The position numbers and the translations under genes were made by a program. Shown in pieces: positions 23,141-30,810 of a stretch of 64,000 bases of DNA (the stretch's first letter is position 1; each line of letters begins with the position of its first letter). The DNA lies in assembly GCF_012396125.1 (NCBI RefSeq), contig NZ_JAAXOX010000014.1, positions 1 through 64,000 on the forward strand. The letters run 5' to 3'. The DNA is from Cellulomonas denverensis. GTDB taxonomy: Bacteria > Actinomycetota > Actinomycetes > Actinomycetales > Cellulomonadaceae. The notes under the pieces are model-generated. The model ran no database searches, was not told the origin of the DNA, and was given only the letters and a program-made list of their open reading frames with translations.

Positions 23141-26100
23141 ATGAAGGCACGCCCATCTTGGCATGCCCTGGTGCGCAAGCGCATCGGGAACCAGGCGCCG
23201 GGTCCTAGCCGGCGAGGCGCGCTGCGCTGGGGTGCGGCGATGGCTGCCGCCGCCCTGCTGGCCAGCGGCAGCGGGCTCGCCCAGGCCGCGACCGGCGGCG
23301 GCGGTAGCTCCTCTGGCGGCGCCGGAACCGGTCTGCTCGACTCGGCCAGCACCCTGATGATCGCGCGCGACGGCTTCAACGGAGTCGGGCAGCCGACGCT
23401 CCAGGGCCGCGGCCAGGCGTCGATCGACTACTTCTGGGGCCTGACGGTCAGCGCATTCCAGGACCAGATCGGACGGACGCCAGGGACTCAGGGCGTGCAG
23501 CCCGGACAAACACCGCAGGACTCGTTCAATGCCGTGTGCGGGGCTGCTCTGCAGAACGCGGCCGACCGCGCAACGGCCATGGGGTACCCGGCCTCGCCGG
23601 CGGACTCCCGGGTGGTGGGTGTCTACTTCACGTACGCGGTGGGCTCCGTCAACTGGTTCATGTCGAGCGTGCCCGCCGGTGAGTACTCGGACGCCTTCGC
23701 TCCCTCCTGGGCGAGCGAGGTCACCGACCCGAGCCTGCCGGGCTTCACCTACGACAACGACCGCACCCGGTACGCGCAGTTTCAGCAGGACGGTGTGCCG
23801 GCGCTGGATGCGATCGCGTCGACGTGGCGGTCGCATGTGGACTCGGTGATCGCTGCGAACCCGTCGTCGGGCAGGTACATGACGTGCGTCGCGCTGAACG
23901 AGTTCGAGCCGCAGGTCGAGTTCCAGCCTGTCATCTCCACGCAGGTGACGACCCGGTACGTGGACAAGGGCGAATCGTTCGGCGATGACGTGACGATCGC
24001 CCTGGCGGCGGGGGACCAGTGGGCGTCCGTCGGTGGTCAGAACGTCACGATCCGCGCCCGCGGCACGGTCGCCGGTCCGGTCGCTGGTGAGAAGCCGACC
24101 CGCGCGACGATCCCGTCGGGAACGCCGGTCGCCGCCACGTTGTGGTTGGACTTCGCGGGGCCGGGGACGAAGCGTGCGACGTGGACGGCGCCGAAGTCCG
24201 GGACGTACTCGTTCGTGTGGGAGGTCCGGAAGGCGGACAGCGAGGCGAACGGCCGGTATGTGCGGGCGGACGCCAGCGACTCCTACATGGCGCCGACCGA
24301 GATCACCACGGCGCGGATCAACCCGCAGCTCTCGACGCAGGTCCGTGACCGCTACGTCGACGTCGAGGGCGGCGCCCTCGTCGACCAGGTGACGGTGTCG
24401 CTGGGCGCCGGCGACCTCTGGCCGCAGGACTCCTCGGGGACCCCGCTGCCTCTGGTGGTGCGGAACACCGCCTACAAGCCGTCGAACACTCCGAGCGCTT
24501 CCAGCACCGCGGTGCCCTCGGGCGCCGTGGTGCATGGCACGGAGATGGTGACGTTCACCGCCCCCGGGACGAAGTCGACGCCGGGGACGGTGAAGCGCGA
24601 CGGCCCCGGGTTCTATCCGTGGGTGGCCGAGATCCGGCTGTCCGACCAGAGCGCGGAGATGCGAAAGCACCTGCAGGGGGCGGTCGCAGCTCGGTTCATG
24701 CTCGAGAGCGAGACGACGTCCGCACGCCACAACCTCACGCACTACTCCGAGGTCCGCGAGTACAACGTCGTGGCTGGCGGCCGCGTGTTCGACTCGATCA
24801 CGCCCGGGGGGTACCCGGACGACCACGGGAGCTTCACGGGGCTGGGGGGCTGGCAGGCCGACGTCGCGACCGCGACCGCGACCGTGTACGGGCCGACGGA
24901 GAACCGGATCACGACGGCGGCGGTGCCCGACGGCACGCCGGTGTTCAAGACGATCCCGCTGCCGGCCAAGAACGGCACCTACAACGTGGGGTACGGGACG
25001 TCGGACGTCATCAGCCCGACCCAGCCGGGGCACTACGTGATCGTGTACAGCTTCGAGGGTGACGCTCGCGTAGCGCCGTTCGCGTCGCCGGCCAACGACA
25101 TCCGCGAATCGTTCTACGTCCCGACCGACGGCGCGGGGTGGCTGGACATCATGTCGACCGCCACGCAGAACGTGACGGCGGGCAGCGGCGTCATGTCCGA
25201 CACGGTCCTGGTGACCGGCACATCTGTCCCGGCGGGCTCGACCCTGACGTGGCAGACCTGCATGTGGGTCGACCCGGCCTCGCCCGGCTGCGCGCAGCCG
25301 GTGGACACCTACTCCACGACCGTCAACGGCACCGGGTTCTACAACCACCCCGAGCTCGACGCACCCACGCTCGCCGAGCTGCCCGCGGGCACGCTCGAGG
25401 CGGACTACGGCTGGGCACCGGTGCTGACCAGCCCGGACGGGGCCGTCCTGGACCGGGAGCCGTTCGGGACGCCGTCGCAGACCACGCACATCACCGCCGA
25501 GCTGCCGACCTGGTCGTCGGTCGCGACACCGACCGCGAAGCCGGGCGACGTCATCACCGACGTGGTGACGTTCGACGGTGCGACTCGCGCGGACTGGACG
25601 GTCCAGTGGGAGGCGTGCTGGCTCTCGGCGGACGAGACCTGCCCCGAGGGCGCCGCGTTCGCTCTGGGCGAACCGACGCAGGTCGACCCCACGCAGAGCT
25701 CGATGGAGTCGCCGGGCTTGAGGGTGCAGGTGCCGGCGGGCACGAAGCCGGGCACGAGCCCGCGCGTCGGGATGCAGCCGATCCTGCGCGACGCGCTGGG
25801 TGCCGAGCTACTGCGCGAGCCGTGGGGCACCGAGGGCCAGGTGACGGTCGTGGACTACCCGCTGCCGTCGATGACCTCGCAGGCGACGAGCACCGCGGTG
25901 CTGGGGGATCCGACGCAGGACACCGTGACGATCACCGGTCCGCTCGAGGCGGGCTCGCGGATCACGTGGTCCGGCTGCTACTGGATCGAGGTCGAGGACG
26001 GGTCGCGTGAGTGCCGGCAGGACGCCACCGCTGTGGCGGACGTTCCGGTCCTCGAGGACGGTTCGACCGGTCTGGTGCTTCCCGCGCTGGCGGTCGGGGA

Positions 26101-26806
26101 GACCCTGACGGTCGAGTCGCCGGAGCACACGACCACGTACGGCGGGCTGCTGCCGGACCTGGGGCTGCGGTTCTCCTGGGCGCCGCGGATTAGCGATCCG
26201 GACGGCGAGGTGCTGGTCCAGGAGGCCGCTGGGCTTCCCGAGCAGACCACCACGGTGACGTTCCCGCCGATCAAGGTCACCACGAAGGCGTACTCGACGA
26301 ACCCGCGCGGTCCGTTCTACGGCGACGAGATCGGTGACCTGATCGAGGTCACCGGCGACATCCTGCCCGGCGACTCGGTCACGGTGCGGCTCTACGCGTG
26401 GGAGAAGGGCAACCCGCCGCTGTGCACGGGCGAGCCGCTCGCCACCGTGAAGCTCGACCTGACCCCGTCGCTGTCGACGTACGACACCGGCCCGGTCTAC
26501 AGGACCCCCGAGGACCGCACGAACCTCGTCTACGGGTTCCAGGAGACGACGGTGTCACGCGGTTTGACGGTCGTCTCGAAGTGCGGTCTGGCCGCCGAGA
26601 CGCTGCCGATGACGGTCGACCCGTGGTCGCAGTGGTCCGACAGCGCGTCCGGGCAGCAGAGCCAGGCGTCCGGCGAGCTCGCTATCACGGGCGTGCAGCG
26701 GCTCGGGTGGCTGTTCGGGGCCGCGCTGGTCATGGCGCTCGTCGGCGGCCAGCTCGTGCACATGCGGGAGAAGCGCCGCCGCGTGCAGCACCTCGCCTCC
26801 TCCTGA
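23141..26806 (+). CDS. Large surface adhesin with repeated Ig-like domains and LAxTG-type sorting signal
   Basis: 1,221 aa, start after GCGAGGAG. Signal peptide with a basic n-region and an Ala-rich core, cleavage near AQAATGG (residue about 50). A unique N-terminal domain (about 60-260) is followed by about seven related beta domains, seen from repeated phrases such as STQVTTRYVDKG, STQVRDRYVDVEG, STATQNVTAGSG, TSQATSTAVLGDP, plus paired Cys in the later ones (TCMW, EACW, SGCYW). The C-terminus has LAITG at 1180-1184, a hydrophobic helix and RREK-type positive tail, i.e. a class E-like sortase signal. No sortase is in the window, so a host enzyme must anchor it. Probably mediates cell or surface contact; ligand unknown. 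Confidence 0.85.
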   Translation: MKARPSWHALVRKRIGNQAPGPSRRGALRWGAAMAAAALLASGSGLAQAATGGGGSSSGGAGTGLLDSASTLMIARDGFNGVGQPTLQGRGQASIDYFWGLTVSAFQDQIGRTPGTQGVQPGQTPQDSFNAVCGAALQNAADRATAMGYPASPADSRVVGVYFTYAVGSVNWFMSSVPAGEYSDAFAPSWASEVTDPSLPGFTYDNDRTRYAQFQQDGVPALDAIASTWRSHVDSVIAANPSSGRYMTCVALNEFEPQVEFQPVISTQVTTRYVDKGESFGDDVTIALAAGDQWASVGGQNVTIRARGTVAGPVAGEKPTRATIPSGTPVAATLWLDFAGPGTKRATWTAPKSGTYSFVWEVRKADSEANGRYVRADASDSYMAPTEITTARINPQLSTQVRDRYVDVEGGALVDQVTVSLGAGDLWPQDSSGTPLPLVVRNTAYKPSNTPSASSTAVPSGAVVHGTEMVTFTAPGTKSTPGTVKRDGPGFYPWVAEIRLSDQSAEMRKHLQGAVAARFMLESETTSARHNLTHYSEVREYNVVAGGRVFDSITPGGYPDDHGSFTGLGGWQADVATATATVYGPTENRITTAAVPDGTPVFKTIPLPAKNGTYNVGYGTSDVISPTQPGHYVIVYSFEGDARVAPFASPANDIRESFYVPTDGAGWLDIMSTATQNVTAGSGVMSDTVLVTGTSVPAGSTLTWQTCMWVDPASPGCAQPVDTYSTTVNGTGFYNHPELDAPTLAELPAGTLEADYGWAPVLTSPDGAVLDREPFGTPSQTTHITAELPTWSSVATPTAKPGDVITDVVTFDGATRADWTVQWEACWLSADETCPEGAAFALGEPTQVDPTQSSMESPGLRVQVPAGTKPGTSPRVGMQPILRDALGAELLREPWGTEGQVTVVDYPLPSMTSQATSTAVLGDPTQDTVTITGPLEAGSRITWSGCYWIEVEDGSRECRQDATAVADVPVLEDGSTGLVLPALAVGETLTVESPEHTTTYGGLLPDLGLRFSWAPRISDPDGEVLVQEAAGLPEQTTTVTFPPIKVTTKAYSTNPRGPFYGDEIGDLIEVTGDILPGDSVTVRLYAWEKGNPPLCTGEPLATVKLDLTPSLSTYDTGPVYRTPEDRTNLVYGFQETTVSRGLTVVSKCGLAAETLPMTVDPWSQWSDSASGQQSQASGELAITGVQRLGWLFGAALVMALVGGQLVHMREKRRRVQHLASS

Positions 26807-26898
26807 GGCACTCCGCCTGGGCCGGCGACCCTTCCGCCGGCCCAGGCGCGCCCCACCACCCTGCGCCACGCACGTTCCGAACCTGATGGAGACCTCTC

Positions 26899-27510
26899 AT
26901 GCCGAAGCACCGTGAGCACGCCCCCCGCCCGATCGTCACGATGAGCGGGCGCCCGACCACCACCTCGCTGCCGCTCGCTGAGCGGTCCTGGATCCGCACC
27001 ACCGCCGGCAAGGCCGCCGTCACCGCCACCCTGCTGGGCGCGCTCGGCGTTTCAGGCACGTTGGCCGGCTGGGTCGACGACGTCCAGATCACCGCCGAGG
27101 TCGGCACCGGGACGCTCGACCTCGCGGTCAACGGGCAGCAGGGTCCGATCGACGTCGCCCTGACGCTGCCCGACGGCACCGACCGACTCGCGCCCGGCGA
27201 CACCCTCAGCACCACGATCAACGTCGAGAACCCCGGCACCCTGCCCGCGGTCGTCACCACCAAGCTCGCGGGCCTCGGCGCCACCTCGCTCGGCGCGCAG
27301 CTGGACGCCACGCTCACCGCGACCCCGTCGGGGGCGCCCGTCCTGACCAAGGGCGGGAAGGCCAACGGCGCGTCCCTGGACGCGTTCACGATCGCACCGG
27401 GCGGAACCGTCCCGCTTCGCCTGGATCTGTCGCTGCCGGCCAACACCGGGAACGAGTGGCAGAACAAGGACGACAAGCTCACCCTCACCCTGACCGCCGT
27501 CCAGGAGTGA
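26899..27510 (+). CDS. SipW-dependent exported protein (TasA/camelysin-like)
   Basis: 203 aa. A 40-residue basic leader is followed by a hydrophobic core (AAVTATLLGALGVSGTLAGW), then the mature start WVDDVQITAEVGTG. Core plus short beta-rich mature domain is the layout of TasA/CalY-type fibre proteins cleaved by SipW. The mature part (about 150 aa) is an all-beta, Thr/Leu/Gly-rich domain with the phrase TINVENPGTLPAVVTTKLAG. The next gene, 2 bp away, encodes the matching signal peptidase. It could form surface fibres or serve as a structural subunit. Family likeness is moderate, processing by the neighbour is well supported. Confidence 0.75.
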   Translation: MPKHREHAPRPIVTMSGRPTTTSLPLAERSWIRTTAGKAAVTATLLGALGVSGTLAGWVDDVQITAEVGTGTLDLAVNGQQGPIDVALTLPDGTDRLAPGDTLSTTINVENPGTLPAVVTTKLAGLGATSLGAQLDATLTATPSGAPVLTKGGKANGASLDAFTIAPGGTVPLRLDLSLPANTGNEWQNKDDKLTLTLTAVQE

Positions 27511-27512
27511 CG

Positions 27513-28031
27513 GTGAACATGTCGCGGATGGTCGGGCTCGGCCGCAGAGCAGTGACCGTGGTGTGCGTCGCCACTGTGCTGCTGGCGGTCGGGCTCGGCC
27601 TGGCCCAGGCCGCCGGCTTCGTGCGCCTCCTGGAGGTGCAGGGCGGGTCGATGGAGCCCACCATCGCCAACGGGTCGCTCCTGGTGACGACGCCCGAGCG
27701 AGTCGGCGACGTCGCCGTGGGCGACGTCGTGTCGCTCGTGCGCAACACCGGAGTTCGCGTGACGCACCGGGTCGTCGACGTCGACGCGGCGACGGGCGCG
27801 ATCACCACGCGCGGGGACGCCAACGCAGTCAGCGACCCCGAGCCGTACAGCGGGCAGTCCCTGGACCGGGTCGTCGTCGCGGTGCCGAAGCTGGGCGCGT
27901 CGCTGCGCTACCTGCGCCTGTTCATGCACAGTCCGTACTTCCTCGCGCTCGTCGCCGGCGGGATCGTGGCAGCTGCCCCCTGGGAGCGCCGGCGGCCGGA
28001 CGGGCTGCAGCCCGAGGTGGTGCGCACATGA
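27513..28031 (+). CDS. sipW: SipW-type (ER-type) signal peptidase I
   Basis: 172 aa from GTG 27513-27515, spaced 5 nt from AGGAG; ATG 27519 is an alternative. TM1 (AVTVVCVATVLLAVGLGLA), then the catalytic serine in GGSMEPT (S46) and a histidine in place of lysine in THRVVDV (H85), the Ser-His arrangement of SipW and archaeal/ER peptidases; GDAN follows in GDANAV. A second hydrophobic helix lies at about 138-156. It should cleave the neighbours with TasA-like leaders (26899, 28615, 29392). Placed inside an operon of surface proteins, it provides their dedicated processing. Overlaps the next gene by 4 nt. Confidence 0.88.
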   Translation: MNMSRMVGLGRRAVTVVCVATVLLAVGLGLAQAAGFVRLLEVQGGSMEPTIANGSLLVTTPERVGDVAVGDVVSLVRNTGVRVTHRVVDVDAATGAITTRGDANAVSDPEPYSGQSLDRVVVAVPKLGASLRYLRLFMHSPYFLALVAGGIVAAAPWERRRPDGLQPEVVRT

Positions 28032-28618
28032 TCGCCGCGGCTCTCCTGATCGCTCTGGCCGGGTCGCCCGCCGACCCGGCACCGATCCAGCTCTCTCCGT
28101 CACACGTCGTGATCGCCGGCCTCACCCCCGGGTCGACCGGGGCGGCCGACGTCAGCGTGACCAACAACTCCGGGCAGGCAGTCGAGATCTCGGTCACCGG
28201 CCGACTGTCCTCCCCGAACGGACCCGTCGGCGAGGAGGACCTGCTGCAGGTCTCCCTCGCCGGCTGCGCCGGCCCTTGGGCCGGCGTCCCCGTCGAGCCG
28301 ACCGTGGGACCGGTGTCCACTCGGTGCGACTCCGGGGAGGTCGAGGCCTCGAGCGGCAGCTTGGCGGCGGTGCCGCTCGAGGCCGGCGACTCCATCCACC
28401 TGCTCATCAGCGCCGGCCTCGGCGAGCATGCCGGGCCCGGGGCCCAGGGGCAGACCTGGTCGGCGAGCTTCGACGTCACCGCGCTCGCCACCGACCCGGC
28501 CCCCGCCCCGGTGCTGACCCTCACCGGCGCGGACACCGCCGGCTTCGCCGCGGCCGCGATCGCGGCCGTGGCTGGGGGAGTGGCGCTGCGCCGGCACACG
28601 AAGGGAACCAGGCGATGA
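28028..28618 (+). CDS. Exported, membrane- or wall-anchored beta protein
   Basis: 196 aa, ATG overlapping the sipW stop by 4 nt. Signal peptide (IAAALLIALAGSPADPAP), then a beta-sandwich-like domain (ISPSHVVIAGLTPG-type start, DVSVTNNSGQAVEISVTGRL) with two Cys pairs. C-terminal LTLTG followed by a hydrophobic helix and RRHTKGTRR resembles a degenerate sorting signal. It may be an accessory or chaperone-like partner for the fibre protein. No domain family is certain. Coupled to the genes on both sides by 4-nt overlaps. Confidence 0.65.
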   Translation: MIAAALLIALAGSPADPAPIQLSPSHVVIAGLTPGSTGAADVSVTNNSGQAVEISVTGRLSSPNGPVGEEDLLQVSLAGCAGPWAGVPVEPTVGPVSTRCDSGEVEASSGSLAAVPLEAGDSIHLLISAGLGEHAGPGAQGQTWSASFDVTALATDPAPAPVLTLTGADTAGFAAAAIAAVAGGVALRRHTKGTRR

Positions 28619-29388
28619 CTACGTTCAGGAAGCTCGTCCACGCGGCGGTCGCACTCGCCGCGGTGGTCGCACTCGCAGGCGCGGCGGTGCCCACCACGGC
28701 GGCGTTCACGGACACCGCCAGCGCGCAGTTCCAGGTCCGCGGTGCGCACTGGGCCACCAGCGTGTGCGTCATCCAGTCCAACGAAGCCCGGCCCGACGCA
28801 GTGTTCACGATCGGCGCCAGCGCGCCGCTGGGTCAGGTCGGCTGGACGACGATCCTGAACAAGACCGCCGCGACCACGCCCGCGCAGCTGGCGGGGTGCG
28901 ACGTGGTGATGATCGCCGGCGAGGCGTGGGGCGTGAAGCCCGCCTCCCGGGACCTCGCTCTCGCGTGGATGGCCTCCGGCGGATCCGTGCTGTCGACCGG
29001 CAACGACACCGGAGTGAGCAACTACCCCCTTCCCGAGCTCATCGGGGCCACCGGTGAGGCGTTCCCGCTCTACCCCTACGGCGGCTCGGTCCCCACCAGC
29101 GCCGCAGCGCGGCAGGCGATCTCGCCGGCGTACCCCTCGTGGACACCCGGTGCTGCGGGGACCTACGAGCTCGACACGGGCGCACGACCGATCACCGCAG
29201 TGGCAGCAGGTGCCGTCTGCGTGGGGACCGTGGCCGGCCACGCGGAGTTCTGCGCGGCCGTCGCGCGGACGAACTCCGCCGGGGGCCGGTGGGTCCACCT
29301 TCACACCAAGATCGGCTCGCTCCAGATGCGTGGAGACGTGCCCGCGGCCGACGCCGCGCTCGCCTGGCTCGCGATCGGGCGGGACTGA
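28615..29388 (+). CDS. SipW-type exported protein with unknown alpha/beta domain, paralogue 1
   Basis: 257 aa, ATG overlapping the previous stop by 4 nt. TasA-like leader: hydrophobic core then PTTAAFTDTASAQFQV, cleaved after TTA or nearby. The mature domain has alternating strand and helix (AHWATSVCVIQS, GCDVVMIAGEAWG, WMASGGSVLSTGNDTG), like a Rossmann or glutamine-amidotransferase-type fold, with conserved Cys and a GGRWVHLHTKIGS segment near the end. No catalytic triad is clear. The next gene is a close paralogue. Role unknown; its place next to sipW says it is secreted through that route. Confidence 0.7.
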   Translation: MTTFRKLVHAAVALAAVVALAGAAVPTTAAFTDTASAQFQVRGAHWATSVCVIQSNEARPDAVFTIGASAPLGQVGWTTILNKTAATTPAQLAGCDVVMIAGEAWGVKPASRDLALAWMASGGSVLSTGNDTGVSNYPLPELIGATGEAFPLYPYGGSVPTSAAARQAISPAYPSWTPGAAGTYELDTGARPITAVAAGAVCVGTVAGHAEFCAAVARTNSAGGRWVHLHTKIGSLQMRGDVPAADAALAWLAIGRD

Positions 29389-29391
29389 CCG

Positions 29392-30171
29392 ATGGCCACC
29401 TCCTTCGTGCGACACCCCGCCCGCCTGCTGGCTGCGGTTCTCGGCGTACTGCTCACGGTGACGGGTCTGGCGTCCGCGTCGACCTCGGCGGCGTTCACCG
29501 ACTCGGCGACCGTGCAGCTCGAGGTCCGCGGCGCTCACTGGGCCACGAGCGTGTGCGTGATCCAGTCCCCGGAGACACGCCCGGACATCGCCTACACGCT
29601 CACCTCGAGCGACCTGCTGCGCGACCGCGGCTGGACGACGGTCCTGGACAAGAGGGCCGCGAGCACAGCTGCGGACCTCGCGGGCTGCGACGTGGTCATG
29701 ATCGCCGGGGAGTCCTGGACCATCTCGGCCGCGTCGCGCGCGCTGGCCGAAGACTGGACCGCCGCCGGCGGGTCGGTGCTCTCCACGGGGAACGACACCG
29801 GGGCGGCCACGCTGCCGAACTTCATCGGCTCGCAAGGGGACCTGCGAGCCGACTACCCGTTCGGTGGATCCGTTCCCGCGTCGGCGTCGGTCCGAGGGTC
29901 CCTCTCGCCGCAGTTCCCGTCGTGGACGCCCGGCCCGCTCGGGACTTGGACGGTCGACACGACCGGCCGGCCCATCACCAGCGTGGCCGCCGGGGCGCTC
30001 TGCGTGGCGACGGTCGCGGGTCACCCCGACTGGTGCGCGGCGATCGTGCGCACCACGCCCGCCGGCGGCCGGTGGGTCCACCTGCATTCCAAGATCGGCT
30101 CGCCAAGCTCTCCTGGCGATGCCCCGGGTGCGGACGCCGCCCTGGCGTGGCTCGCGATCGGGAGGAACTGA
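29392..30171 (+). CDS. SipW-type exported protein with unknown alpha/beta domain, paralogue 2
   Basis: 259 aa, 3 bp after paralogue 1. Same plan: TasA-like leader (VLLTVTGLASASTSAAFTDS), then AHWATSVCVIQS, GCDVVMIAGESW, GGSVLSTGNDTG, PSWTPGPLGTW and GGRWVHLHSKIGS, each matching the gene before it. The tandem pair must come from a duplication that has since diverged in the strand after residue 60. Such pairs often form heteromers. The conserved Cys residues could make disulphides outside the cell. Function not recognised. Confidence 0.7.
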   Translation: MATSFVRHPARLLAAVLGVLLTVTGLASASTSAAFTDSATVQLEVRGAHWATSVCVIQSPETRPDIAYTLTSSDLLRDRGWTTVLDKRAASTAADLAGCDVVMIAGESWTISAASRALAEDWTAAGGSVLSTGNDTGAATLPNFIGSQGDLRADYPFGGSVPASASVRGSLSPQFPSWTPGPLGTWTVDTTGRPITSVAAGALCVATVAGHPDWCAAIVRTTPAGGRWVHLHSKIGSPSSPGDAPGADAALAWLAIGRN

Positions 30172-30443
30172 TGTCTGCAACGATCCACCACTCGCTGCGC
30201 GCATCCGCGGCGCTGCGCGGTCTGCGGATCGCCGCGCTGGCCGCCGGCGTCGTGGTGTGCCTGGGCCTGGCGGTGACGCTCACGCTGCTGCTGGCCGCCT
30301 CGGGCCTGCTGCGCGTGCTCGACCTGACGGCGTTCATCCCACGGCCCACCAGCGCGTACGCGCTGCGCGCCGGCGGGGCGTGGGTGGTGTTCCTCGCGTT
30401 GGCGAGTCTGCTGCACCGCACCACTCGCGAGTACAGCGCATGA
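30171..30443 (+). CDS. Small two-TM membrane protein
   Basis: 90 aa, ATG after GGAGGAACTG, sharing one base with the preceding stop. Two hydrophobic helices (IAALAAGVVVCLGLAVTLTLLLAASGLL and AGGAWVVFLALASLL) separated by a Pro-containing loop, both termini probably cytosolic. No family recognised. It is part of the surface-protein operon and may act as a membrane adaptor. Its stop overlaps the next ATG by 4 nt. Confidence 0.65.
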   Translation: MSATIHHSLRASAALRGLRIAALAAGVVVCLGLAVTLTLLLAASGLLRVLDLTAFIPRPTSAYALRAGGAWVVFLALASLLHRTTREYSA

Positions 30444-30772
30444 CCGCGGGCCGTGCGATGCGCTGCGCACACCACCTTCTGGGAGCCCTCGCCACGCTGG
30501 TGTGGGACCCGATCCTCGAGCGCGCCGAGCGTAGGGCGGAGCCCACCGGGCCCCGGTCCGCCCGCGGCAGTGCGCGCACCAGCTGGGAGGTCACGGCCAC
30601 CGGTTCGACGGCCGTCGCTCAACACTGCGGCTCACCGGCTGTGGCCTCCCTACCGACCGCCGGACGCACGGGCACCCCCTGGCCCACCGCGCCGGCACCG
30701 ACCCGGGTGCAGGGGAGCGGACACCCCCTGCACGCGCCCCTGCGCCCGGGTAACTCGCCGCCGCAGCGCTGA
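30440..30772 (+). CDS. Hypothetical protein, low-complexity C-terminus
   Basis: 110 aa, ATG 30440 overlapping the previous stop by 4 nt, which is the main support. The first 45 residues (HHLLGALATLVWDPILERAERR) look helical. The rest is Pro/Thr/Ala-rich and may be disordered, and could also be a non-coding tail read by chance. No domain recognised. Moderate to low confidence. Confidence 0.45.
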   Translation: MTAGRAMRCAHHLLGALATLVWDPILERAERRAEPTGPRSARGSARTSWEVTATGSTAVAQHCGSPAVASLPTAGRTGTPWPTAPAPTRVQGSGHPLHAPLRPGNSPPQR

Positions 30773-30810
30773 GCGTCGGCGCCGAACCACACCTACCAGT
30801 CGGGGGACTG

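Noticed and set aside
22442..25489. 1,015-codon minus-strand frame opposite the coiled-coil and adhesin genes
   Set aside because: Arg/Pro/His-rich shadow produced by high G+C third positions; the plus strand has signal peptide, repeats and sorting signal.
27922..30204. 760-codon minus-strand frame
   Set aside because: Shadow of sipW and the exported-protein genes, with no recognisable domain.
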